6,884 bases of DNA from an uncultured Bryobacteraceae bacterium (lineage in GTDB: Bacteria; Acidobacteriota; Terriglobia; Bryobacterales; Bryobacteraceae): the NCBI GenBank assembly GCA_937921835.1, contig CAKZVG010000248.1, forward strand, positions 1 through 6,884. Reading direction: 5' to 3'. Shown here piece after piece: positions 1 to 5,609 of the stretch. The position numbers and the translations under genes are program-made. The notes beneath the pieces are model-generated. The model saw only the letters and a list, made by a program, of their open reading frames with translations. It ran no database searches and was not told where the DNA came from. Numbering within the stretch: the first letter of the stretch is position 1; the number at the start of each line of letters is the position of its first letter.

Positions 1-1695
1 CACATCGCGGCCATCACCGACTTCTTCCGCCAGGCGAAAGAGAAAGAACGGCCGCCCGCCGCCGAGCTGCCGCTCGACGAAAGGCTGGCCAACTACATCA
101 TTGAAGGCTCCAAGGACGGCTTGGTCGAGGACCTCGACCGCAAGCTCGCCGAGGGCGCCACACCGCTGGAGATCATCAACGGACCGCTGATGGCGGGCAT
201 GGCGGAGGTCGGCCGGCTGTTCAACAACGCCGAGCTGATCGTGGCCGAGGTGCTGCAATCGGCCGAAGCCATGAAAGCGGCGGTCAACCACCTGGAACGC
301 TTCATGGAGAAGAGCGAGACCGCCGCGCGCGGTAAGGTGATTCTGGCGACCGTCAAGGGCGACGTGCACGACATCGGCAAGAACCTGGTCGAGATCATCT
401 TCTCCAACAACGGCTACACGGTGGTGAACCTGGGCATCAAGGTGCCGCCCGAGGATCTGATCCGGGCCTGGCACGAGCACCGGCCCGACGCCATCGGGCT
501 TTCGGGCCTGCTGGTAAAGAGCGCGCAGCAGATGGTGATCACCGGCGAGGATCTGAAGGCCGCCGGCATCCGCGTGCCCTTGCTGGTGGGCGGGGCGGCG
601 CTCTCGGAGAAGTTCACGCGCTCGAAGATCGCGCCCGCCTACGCTTCGCCCACCTTCTACGCCAAGGACGCCATGAGCGGTCTGAGCCTGCTCAACAGCA
701 TCATGAACCCGGCCACACGCGAGGAGATGCTGGCGGCGCACACCGTCACCGAGGCCGGCGCATGGCGGGAGCGAGAGGCGGAACCGGCCGCGGCGATCAG
801 CGAAGAGCGCTGTTCGAAGGTCCGCACCGACATCCCGATTCCCGCGGCGCCCTATCTGGACCGCCGCGTGCGCGAGCTTCGCGACCTCAACGAGATCTGG
901 AGCTACATCAATCCCCACATGCTCTACGGGCGGCACATGGGCTTCAAGGGGCATTTCGAGAAGGAACTCGCCGCGCGCGGCCCCAAGGCGCTCGATCTGT
1001 TCCACAAGATGGAAGAGGTCAAGCGGCAGGCCGCGCGGTTCATGAGGATCCGCGCCGTGTGGCAGTTCTTCGAAGCCGTGCGCGCCGGGAACGCGATCCA
1101 TTTGTTCGAGCCGGGCGGCAGCGAGCCGCTGCACACTTTCCGCTTCGGGCGGCAGCCACGGCCGGACGGCCTGTGTCTCAGCGACTACGTGCTCGATCCG
1201 GCCGATGGCCGCCGCGACCACATCGCGCTGTTCGTCGTCACCGCCGGCGAGGGCGTGCGCGAGCACAGCGAGGAGGCCAAGCGGCGCGGCGAGTTCTTCC
1301 TGGCCCACGCCCTTCAGGCGCTCGCCATCGAGACCGCCGAAGCGTGCGCCGAGTGGCTGCACCGGCGCATCCGCGAGGACTGGGGCTTTCCCGACCCGCC
1401 CGAGATGACCATGCAACAGCGCTTCACCTCGCGCTACCGCGGCAAACGCTACAGCTTCGGCTACCCGGCGTGTCCCAACCTGGACGACCAGCAGGGAATA
1501 TGGAAGCTGCTGCGCCCGGAGGAGATCGGCGTGCAGCTGACGGAAGGCATGATGATGGAGCCGGAGGCGAGCGTCAGCGCGCTGGTGTTCCACCATCCCG
1601 GCTGCGTCTACTTCACCGCCGCGGACGCGGCGGAAGAGGCGGCGGAGGGATCATCCCCCGCCCCGGCGCTCGCCCGCTGTGGCCCGGCGCGGTGA
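1..1695 (+). CDS. metH: Cobalamin-dependent methionine synthase, C-terminal part (5' partial)
   Basis: This enzyme transfers the methyl group of 5-methyltetrahydrofolate to homocysteine through cobalamin, making methionine in the cytoplasm. The frame is open from base 1, so 564 C-terminal residues are seen and the homocysteine- and folate-binding modules lie to the left. Counting from the window edge, residues about 27-115 are the helical cap module (with EIINGPLMAGMAEVGRLF). Residues about 116-235 are the B12 Rossmann module: DVHDIGKN carries the lower axial ligand His123 (bases 367-369), followed by GLSGL around residue 168 and VGGAA near 196-200. Residues about 275-540 are the AdoMet-binding reactivation domain, with the RxxxGYPACP signature at 483-492 and the ASVSALVFHHP strand near the end. 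All key motifs are intact, so the enzyme is probably functional and self-reactivating. The last roughly 20 residues are an Ala-rich, unconserved tail. Family assignment is very secure. Confidence 0.97.
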   Translation, partial: HIAAITDFFRQAKEKERPPAAELPLDERLANYIIEGSKDGLVEDLDRKLAEGATPLEIINGPLMAGMAEVGRLFNNAELIVAEVLQSAEAMKAAVNHLERFMEKSETAARGKVILATVKGDVHDIGKNLVEIIFSNNGYTVVNLGIKVPPEDLIRAWHEHRPDAIGLSGLLVKSAQQMVITGEDLKAAGIRVPLLVGGAALSEKFTRSKIAPAYASPTFYAKDAMSGLSLLNSIMNPATREEMLAAHTVTEAGAWREREAEPAAAISEERCSKVRTDIPIPAAPYLDRRVRELRDLNEIWSYINPHMLYGRHMGFKGHFEKELAARGPKALDLFHKMEEVKRQAARFMRIRAVWQFFEAVRAGNAIHLFEPGGSEPLHTFRFGRQPRPDGLCLSDYVLDPADGRRDHIALFVVTAGEGVREHSEEAKRRGEFFLAHALQALAIETAEACAEWLHRRIREDWGFPDPPEMTMQQRFTSRYRGKRYSFGYPACPNLDDQQGIWKLLRPEEIGVQLTEGMMMEPEASVSALVFHHPGCVYFTAADAAEEAAEGSSPAPALARCGPAR

Positions 1696-1718
1696 GAGCC
1701 CCGCGCGCGAGACCTCGA

Positions 1719-1727
1719 TGCTAAACT
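1719..1727 (+). promoter_or_regulatory. Possible extended -10 promoter element for the response regulator
   Basis: The 56-base gap after metH contains TGCTAAACT: an extended -10 TG, one base, then the hexamer TAAACT, which matches TATAAT at four of six positions. It would give a leader of about 18 bases to the ATG at 1752. No -35 box is visible at normal spacing (the bases there are all G/C), so this is a weak call. The regulator may also be read through from metH. Confidence 0.3.
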
Positions 1728-1740
1728 GGGGGCGCAGGCT

Positions 1741-1746
1741 AGGTGA
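1741..1746 (+). promoter_or_regulatory. Ribosome binding site deciding the response regulator start
   Basis: AGGTGA matches the anti-Shine-Dalgarno complement and lies five bases before the ATG at 1752. It overlaps the in-frame GTG at 1743, which has no good site of its own. This favours ATG 1752 over GTG 1743. Confidence 0.6.
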
Positions 1747-1751
1747 ACAGG

Positions 1752-2543
1752 ATGCGTGCTTCCCGCGAGCCTCGTGTCTTGCTCGTCGACGACGAGCCGG
1801 CCTTTCTGGTGGCCACGGCCAAGGTTTTGGAGCGCCGGGGAATGCACGTCACCACGGCGGAGAGCGGCGAGGAAGCCCGCTCCGCCTTCGGTTCGTCGGC
1901 CTTCGACGTGGTGGTGCTGGATGTGGCCATGCCCGACGCCGATGGCCACCAGCTCTTCTATGAATTCCGGCAGCGGCACACGGGCGCCCAGTTCATCATT
2001 CTCACCGGACACGGCGACGCGCAGCGCGCGTTTGAGATGTCTCTCGACGGCCTGTTCGCGTACTTAACGAAGCCCTGCGAACTGGAGGCGTTGGCCGATC
2101 TGATTTTCCGCGCCGCGGCGGTGGAACAGCCTTCCGCCGGCGGCAAGCGAAACCGGGCCGCGAACTACCGCGTGCTGCTGATCGACGACGAGGAAGCCTT
2201 TCTGTCGTCGATGCGCAAGGTGCTGGCGCGCCGCGGATTCGATGTCCTGACGGCCGGGAACGGCGAAGCGGGACTGGCGCTGCTGGAGGCGCACGACGTC
2301 GACGTGGCCATCGTGGACCTCAAGATGCCCGGCTTGAACGGCCTGGAAGTCCTGAAGCGGATCAAGGCAATCAAGCCCTCGGTCGAGGTGATCCTGCTGA
2401 CGGGGCACGGCGACGTCGCCTCGGCGATTCAGGGTATGCCTCACGGCGCCTTCGACTATCTGCTCAAGCCATACGATCCGGACGAACTGACGCTGCGGAT
2501 CGAGGTTGCCGCGGTCCGCAAGCGCCATTCCGCGGCCGGCTAG
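1752..2543 (+). CDS. Orphan response regulator with two tandem receiver domains and no output domain
   Basis: This is a 263-residue cytoplasmic signalling protein. Receiver 1 (about residues 8-122) has the acidic pair D13/D14, phosphoacceptor D57 in VLDVAMP, the T85 switch residue in ILTGHG and K107 in LTKP. Receiver 2 (about 139-258) has D145/D146, phosphoacceptor D189 in IVDLKMPG, T217 in LLTGHG and K239 in LLKPYD. Both sites look fully competent for Mg2+-dependent phosphorylation by a histidine kinase. A basic linker (GGKRNRAANYR, about 130-140) separates them, and no DNA-binding, GGDEF or other effector domain follows. The start is set by the AGGTGA site; GTG at 1743 would add three residues. 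Receiver-only proteins act as phosphate relays or by protein contact. No kinase is in the window, so its partner is unknown. It may belong functionally with the membrane operon that starts 424 bases downstream, but that is inference from position. Confidence 0.95.
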   Translation: MRASREPRVLLVDDEPAFLVATAKVLERRGMHVTTAESGEEARSAFGSSAFDVVVLDVAMPDADGHQLFYEFRQRHTGAQFIILTGHGDAQRAFEMSLDGLFAYLTKPCELEALADLIFRAAAVEQPSAGGKRNRAANYRVLLIDDEEAFLSSMRKVLARRGFDVLTAGNGEAGLALLEAHDVDVAIVDLKMPGLNGLEVLKRIKAIKPSVEVILLTGHGDVASAIQGMPHGAFDYLLKPYDPDELTLRIEVAAVRKRHSAAG

Positions 2544-2618
2544 ACTGGCGCTTCTGGCCCCCTGAGCAATGCGAATCACCGGCGCTACGGTTGCCCCCGG
2601 AGCCCGACAAACAGGATG

Positions 2619-2650
2619 TTGAGGCCCGGAATTGCCGTTTAGCGTATACT
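2619..2650 (+). promoter_or_regulatory. Candidate sigma-70-type promoter before the structured region
   Basis: TATACT at 2645-2650 matches the -10 consensus at five of six positions and sits in a short AT-richer patch. The best upstream partner is TTGAGG at 2619-2624, but the 20-base spacer is longer than the usual 16-18. Transcription would start near 2656-2658, almost exactly at the left arm of the predicted closing stem of the candidate RNA. It could drive that RNA, the membrane operon, or both. Confidence 0.4.
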
Positions 2651-2653
2651 ACC

Positions 2654-2843
2654 TCTGAGAGTTCCCGATGGAAGCCCTCATTGGACCGCCCGGTCGAGGC
2701 CGTGGGCCGAAGGCGCGGCTTGCGTCCGCCCGGCGGCCGGGGCCTGTTTTGCTTGCCCGGGATCCCTCGCTCTCCCCGGCCGCGTGCCGGCCGGGGCGAA
2801 GGGCCGCCTTCTCCCGCGATAGCGCCGGCGAACAGCGCTCAGA
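2654..2843 (+). ncRNA. Candidate structured RNA of about 190 nt, possibly 6S-like
   Basis: The ends of this stretch pair over a long range. TCTGAG (2654-2659) pairs with CTCAGA (2838-2843), GTTC (2661-2664) with GAAC (2830-2833), and CCG (2665-2667) with CGG (2826-2828), with small interruptions. Inside are a hairpin GACC/GGTC (2684-2695), a possible larger hairpin (2705-2738) and a strong terminal stem, CCCCGGCC (2774-2781) with GGCCGGGG (2789-2796), extended by CCCT/AGGG (2764-2767 with 2800-2803) and CGGGA/TCCCG. The length and the 5' motif CTCTGAGAGTTC resemble 6S RNA, whose E. coli 5' end contains CTCTGAGATGTTC and whose 160-200 nt fold has paired ends. Against it: the internal branches are not a clean 6S central bubble, GC-rich DNA folds easily, and the start predicted from TATACT could trim the first two or three bases of the left arm. 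It could instead be a structured mRNA leader. Confidence 0.35.
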
Positions 2844-2852
2844 ACCGGCGGA

Positions 2853-2881
2853 CCGCGGGCCAGCCGCGTAGCCGCCCGCGG
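2853..2881 (+). repeat. Perfect 8-bp inverted repeat (hairpin) after the candidate RNA
   Basis: CCGCGGGC (2853-2860) and GCCCGCGG (2874-2881) are perfect reverse complements around a 13-base loop. A competing pairing joins GCCAGC (2859-2864) with GCTGGC (2891-2896). No T-tract follows, so this is not a standard intrinsic terminator. It could mark the 3' end of the upstream RNA, a processing site, or part of the operon leader. Confidence 0.45.
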
Positions 2882-2950
2882 CGTGCGCGCGCTGGCTCGT
2901 GACATCGGTTTCAGTCCGACTGTCCTCTTGTGATTCAGGTTTGAAGCTCA

Positions 2951-2956
2951 AAGGAG
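2951..2956 (+). promoter_or_regulatory. Ribosome binding site of the 187-residue membrane protein
   Basis: AAGGAG lies 11 bases before the ATG at 2968 and selects it over the upstream in-frame GTG at 2899, which has no such site. The site partly overlaps a small inverted repeat, TTTGA-AGC-TCAAA (2940-2952). Confidence 0.6.
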
Positions 2957-2967
2957 AACCACTTGGC

Positions 2968-3531
2968 ATGGCACAAGCAGACCGAACGAAAAGTACGGTG
3001 AAGATGTTATTCTGGCTGCTCGTCTCAGGCGGTTTGGTGTTCTACATGGTTCATACGTATCGAAGCGGCCAGATGATCCACTGGTATTACTACACCGCCT
3101 CGGTCGACGGTTACGCCGTCAACGCCAGGGCTTTCATTGACGCGACTCCCGAGCGCCCGGCCCGGTTGGCGATCGTTCCGGCGGCCGTGATTGACGGTCT
3201 CCAGGCAGTCCCGGTGCAGGCCGGCGGCCGCCTGCCGCGCGGCGCGAACGGAGTGATCGCGATGCGCGAACTGGAGGCGGGCAGGCGCGTGGCCCTGGAT
3301 TCCGCCGCCAACACCATCAGCGTCATGGTGCCCAGCGAGATCAAGGAGCAGAAGGGGTTCAAGTACAAAGACACATACAAACACAAGGGCATCCGCACCA
3401 ATCCCTGGGCGGGGCTCTGGAACGTCGCCATCGTGCTTGGCCTGGGCTTGTCCCTTGGCCTGCTGGCCGAGGGCATCACCGACTTCTGCGGCTTGAAGAT
3501 CGAGAAACTCGACCACGTCATCGGTCACTGA
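2968..3531 (+). CDS. Uncharacterised membrane-anchored protein with a large loop between two membrane segments
   Basis: I do not recognise a named family for this 187-residue protein. A short charged N-terminus (AQADRTKSTVK) precedes a hydrophobic segment at about residues 12-29. A mainly polar domain of roughly 115 residues follows. Its first part looks beta-rich and begins with an aromatic patch (HWYYYTASVDGYAV), and its end is Lys-rich (about 125-141). A second Gly/Leu-rich segment spans about 148-169, then a short tail with one Cys (174). With a cytoplasmic N-terminus the central domain would face the periplasm; this topology is inferred. The stop overlaps the AGGAGG ribosome binding site of the TSUP gene, whose ATG is 16 bases on, so the two are probably co-translated. 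A role as accessory or periplasmic sensor subunit of the transporter is plausible but unproven. Confidence 0.85.
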   Translation: MAQADRTKSTVKMLFWLLVSGGLVFYMVHTYRSGQMIHWYYYTASVDGYAVNARAFIDATPERPARLAIVPAAVIDGLQAVPVQAGGRLPRGANGVIAMRELEAGRRVALDSAANTISVMVPSEIKEQKGFKYKDTYKHKGIRTNPWAGLWNVAIVLGLGLSLGLLAEGITDFCGLKIEKLDHVIGH

Positions 3532-3547
3532 GGAGGAACCAGCCACC

Positions 3548-4609
3548 ATGTTTGAATTCGCGATCGCGGGCGTTACTTGCCCGGTGTTCCTGTTGGTGCT
3601 TGTTGGACTCACCGTTGGAATGGTGGGAGGGTTCATCGGCGTCGGAGGAGGTTACATGGTGACCCCGGCGCTGATCGTTTTCGGTTTTCCCGGGTACATG
3701 GCTTCCGGAATCGACATGACGCATATCGCCGGCAAGGGACTCGTGTCCACGGTCCGCCACCGGCAGTTAGGCAACATCGACTGGACGCTGGCGCTGACGA
3801 TGATCGCCGGGACCATGCTGGGGGTGGAGCTGGGCGTCCGCCTGCTGGTGTATTTCAAGGACCTTGGAATCTCCGGCGTGGTGCTGCTGATGACTTCGGT
3901 CGTTCTGATGTTCTCGCTCTTCCTTTACACCCAGATCGAAACGCGGCGCGCGCACAAGCGCATCGCGGAGCTGGAGCGGGAAGGAAAGGGAGCGCTGCGC
4001 GAAGTGCAGACCAGCAACCTTCCCCGCCTGTTCCAGCACATTCCCCTGGCCCCCATCATCCGCTGCCGCACCGCGCGGGTGATCATTTCCATGTGGGTGA
4101 TCGTGCTGGTGGGGATGGTCACCGGTATACTGGCCGGTTTCCTGGGTGTCGGCGGCGGATTCATCCGCGTTCCCGCCCTGGTTTACGTCGTGGGCGCCTC
4201 CACGCACGTGGCGGTCGGCACCGACCTGGTCGAAATTGTCGTTTCCGGCGCCTACGGCGCGCTCCGGCACTCGATCGAGGGCAACGTGGACATGATGGCC
4301 GTGCTGTTCATGGTGCTGGGCGCGCTGCTCGGCGCCCAGGTCGGCAGCATCGCCACCGCGTACGTCCGCGGGCCGGCCATCCGCTACATCCTCAGCTATT
4401 CGCTGATCCTGGCCACGCTTGGCGCCGCGCTGCGCCTGATTTACGTTATGACCGGTCAGCAGATCGAATGGCTTTCGCTGGCGGCCGTCGTGCTCACCCT
4501 GGGAGAGATGATCTTCCTCTGTCTCTTTATCAGTTCGCTGGTCTGGTTCGCCGTGAGGCGGCGCCGGGGGAAGTGGGTGCCGGAATGGGTCGTTTCCCTG
4601 GTGATGTAG
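3548..4609 (+). CDS. TSUP (TauE/SafE) family anion transporter
   Basis: This 353-residue integral membrane protein belongs to the family that includes putative exporters and importers of sulfite, sulfoacetate, sulfate and other small anions. The family's internal duplication is clear: GGFIGVGGGYMVTPAL at 27-42 recurs as AGFLGVGGGFIRVPAL at 196-211, and GNIDWTLALTMIAGTMLGVE at 75-94 as GNVDMMAVLFMVLGALLGAQ at 245-264. About eight hydrophobic segments are visible, four per repeat. The halves are joined by a charged cytosolic-type loop (about 130-175, with RRAHKRIAELEREGK), longer than the short linkers of minimal TSUP proteins of about 250 residues. The tail is basic (RRRRGK). AGGAGG at 3531-3536 supports the ATG. 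Its neighbours are small membrane proteins and a PEP-synthase-like protein, and no sulfur-metabolism enzyme is in view, so the substrate stays open. Confidence 0.93.
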   Translation: MFEFAIAGVTCPVFLLVLVGLTVGMVGGFIGVGGGYMVTPALIVFGFPGYMASGIDMTHIAGKGLVSTVRHRQLGNIDWTLALTMIAGTMLGVELGVRLLVYFKDLGISGVVLLMTSVVLMFSLFLYTQIETRRAHKRIAELEREGKGALREVQTSNLPRLFQHIPLAPIIRCRTARVIISMWVIVLVGMVTGILAGFLGVGGGFIRVPALVYVVGASTHVAVGTDLVEIVVSGAYGALRHSIEGNVDMMAVLFMVLGALLGAQVGSIATAYVRGPAIRYILSYSLILATLGAALRLIYVMTGQQIEWLSLAAVVLTLGEMIFLCLFISSLVWFAVRRRRGKWVPEWVVSLVM

Positions 4610-4643
4610 GATATGGGTTAGGGAATTCCAGGAGCTCGCCGTC

Positions 4644-4751
4644 ATGAGATGGTTTATTGATTCCATGCTTGGATACTGGGTTCTGCTGCTTACGATTTCC
4701 CTCGCGATCGCGTGGGGAATTTATGAGGTCTGGCTGAAAGGCTCATTGTAA
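4644..4751 (+). CDS. Small single-span membrane protein (35 residues)
   Basis: The reading frame starts at ATG 4644, with AGGAG at 4630-4634 nine bases upstream, and ends at TAA 4749-4751. The product begins MRWFIDSMLGYW, has one hydrophobic segment at about residues 9-26 and ends in a short, mildly charged tail (YEVWLKGSL). It lies 34 bases after the TSUP stop and 17 before the next gene, filling the gap neatly. Good translation signals, the hydrophobic composition and tight packing make it likely to be real despite its length. It may be a small subunit or stabiliser of the transporter; no family is recognised. Confidence 0.7.
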   Translation: MRWFIDSMLGYWVLLLTISLAIAWGIYEVWLKGSL

Positions 4752-4768
4752 GATCCGGGGTAAGCGCC

Positions 4769-4975
4769 ATGGGGAAAAAAGTAACATCCATACTTGGCAA
4801 TGTTCTTCTGTACGCGTTCCTTCTCTGGCTGCTGTACGACTCGACGATTCACGAGTGGGACCCCTGGTTCGCCTTCGTGGTGGGATTCGTCCTGGTGCTC
4901 GCGGTCGTGGTCAGCTTGATTCCGTCGCTGCGCGCGCCGTCGGTGTCGCCCGGAGAGTATCCCTATGACGACTAG
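4769..4975 (+). CDS. Small two-span membrane protein (68 residues)
   Basis: No named family is recognised. The product has a basic start (MGKK), a hydrophobic segment at about residues 8-23, a short acidic/aromatic turn (TIHEWDPW, about 26-33), a second strong segment at about 34-52 and a polar tail ending PGEYPYDD. Both ends are probably cytoplasmic, judged from the N-terminal lysines. The ribosome binding site is only a weak GGGG at 4757-4760, eight bases before the ATG. Its last 11 bases overlap the start of the next gene, a sign of translational coupling. It is probably a small membrane partner in the TSUP operon. Confidence 0.8.
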   Translation: MGKKVTSILGNVLLYAFLLWLLYDSTIHEWDPWFAFVVGFVLVLAVVVSLIPSLRAPSVSPGEYPYDD

Positions 4976-5606
4976 GGCCGAGTCCCTGCGCCGCGAGATC
5001 CGGGATTTGACGGAGAAGCGCGCGCGGGGCGACGTCCCGGAGAAGACCTTTCAGAAACAGAACGAAAAACTCACGGTGGAGCTCTGCCGCGTTCTGGTCG
5101 AGGACCGCCTCGCCGCCGACGAGCGCATCCTGGCCGAGCACCACGTGATCCGCGCCCACACCAAGCTGGCCGGTTCCGTGCTCCGCGAGAGCGAGCAGGA
5201 GAGCATCTCCCTGGTCGCCACCGGCCGCCGGCTCTTCCGGCTGCGCGCCAGGCACAATCCGGGAGAACCGGTTCTGTTCGGCGGCGAGGGGCGGGATCAG
5301 GTCGAGGAGCTTCCGGTCTCGCGGATCCGCGCCATCGCGGTGCGGCGGCAGATCCGCGCCGGCGAGATCCTGGTGGGGCTGGCCATCCTGGCGGCGGCCC
5401 TGCTTTTCGGCTCGTGGTTGCAGGTGACGGGGATCGCGCTGGCGGTGCTGGGAGCCGCTGGAGCGCTCCACGGCTTGCTCGTCCCGACACGCTGGGCCGA
5501 GATTCTCACCGCTCCGGGCGAGGAGAGCTTCCGGATCTACGCGCTGCGCAAGCGGAGCGCGAAGAAGCTCATCCGGGCGCTTTCCGCGGCTGTTGGAGGA
5601 GCCTAG
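4965..5606 (+). CDS. Uncharacterised protein with charged helical N-terminus, possible PH-like part and membrane hairpin
   Basis: This 213-residue protein starts inside the end of the previous gene, with CGGAGAG at 4951-4957 as ribosome binding site. Residues 1-50 are charged and helix-prone, probably a coiled coil. Residues about 53-130 alternate in a beta-like way, with ISLVATGRRLFRLR (81-94) and VEELPVSRIRAIAVRR (113-128). That layout recalls bacterial PH domains, where a strand ending in R-R-L-F/Y is followed by an 'IPL..I..I' strand. Two hydrophobic segments (about 134-150 and 152-174) form a likely membrane hairpin. A last part (about 175-213) with a strand (EESFRIYAL) and a basic helix (RKRSAKKLIRAL) would complete the fold. 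The PH-like reading is inference from pattern only. It could place the downstream ATP-grasp protein, which starts three bases after its stop, at the membrane. Confidence 0.8.
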   Translation: MTTRAESLRREIRDLTEKRARGDVPEKTFQKQNEKLTVELCRVLVEDRLAADERILAEHHVIRAHTKLAGSVLRESEQESISLVATGRRLFRLRARHNPGEPVLFGGEGRDQVEELPVSRIRAIAVRRQIRAGEILVGLAILAAALLFGSWLQVTGIALAVLGAAGALHGLLVPTRWAEILTAPGEESFRIYALRKRSAKKLIRALSAAVGGA

Positions 5607-5609
5607 CGC

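Larger units (their letters stand above)
2544..2967 (+). other. 424-base intergenic region without a convincing protein gene
   Basis: Short open frames exist here on both strands, but they are Arg/Pro/Gly-rich translations of GC-rich sequence without ribosome binding sites or recognisable domains. The first 75 bases (2544-2618) show no clear terminator or site. A TATACT element at 2645-2650 is followed by about 190 very GC-rich bases whose ends pair, then a strong inverted repeat (2853-2881), then a more AT-rich leader carrying the ribosome binding site of the next gene. The region therefore looks like an RNA gene, a long structured 5' leader, or both. Confidence 0.6.

Noticed and set aside
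762..1724. Plus-strand 320-codon frame overlapping metH
   Set aside because: An Arg/Ala/Gly-rich frame-shifted reading of metH with no recognisable motif. The MetH frame is continuous with all its signatures.
1743..1751. GTG at 1743 as start of the response regulator
   Set aside because: It overlaps the AGGTGA site that is well spaced for ATG 1752, and adds only three unconserved residues before the receiver domain.
2621..2637. Sigma-54 promoter (GG...GC) before the RNA candidate
   Set aside because: The GG (2623-2624) and GC (2634-2635) are nine bases apart rather than ten, and the TGGCAC part is poor.
2632..2650. TTGCCG as -35 box for TATACT
   Set aside because: The spacer is only seven bases, far too short.
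2591..2902. Small open frames in the intergenic region
   Set aside because: Arg/Pro-rich translations without ribosome binding sites or domains; the base composition fits structured RNA better.
2544..2967. Cobalamin or SAM riboswitch in the intergenic region
   Set aside because: No B12 box or SAM-riboswitch core was found, and the downstream genes are not B12 or methionine genes.
3767..4666. Long minus-strand open frame opposite the TSUP gene
   Set aside because: It is rich in His, Gln, Asp and Gly with no domain, and lies antisense to a clear transporter gene. It arises from codon bias in GC-rich DNA.
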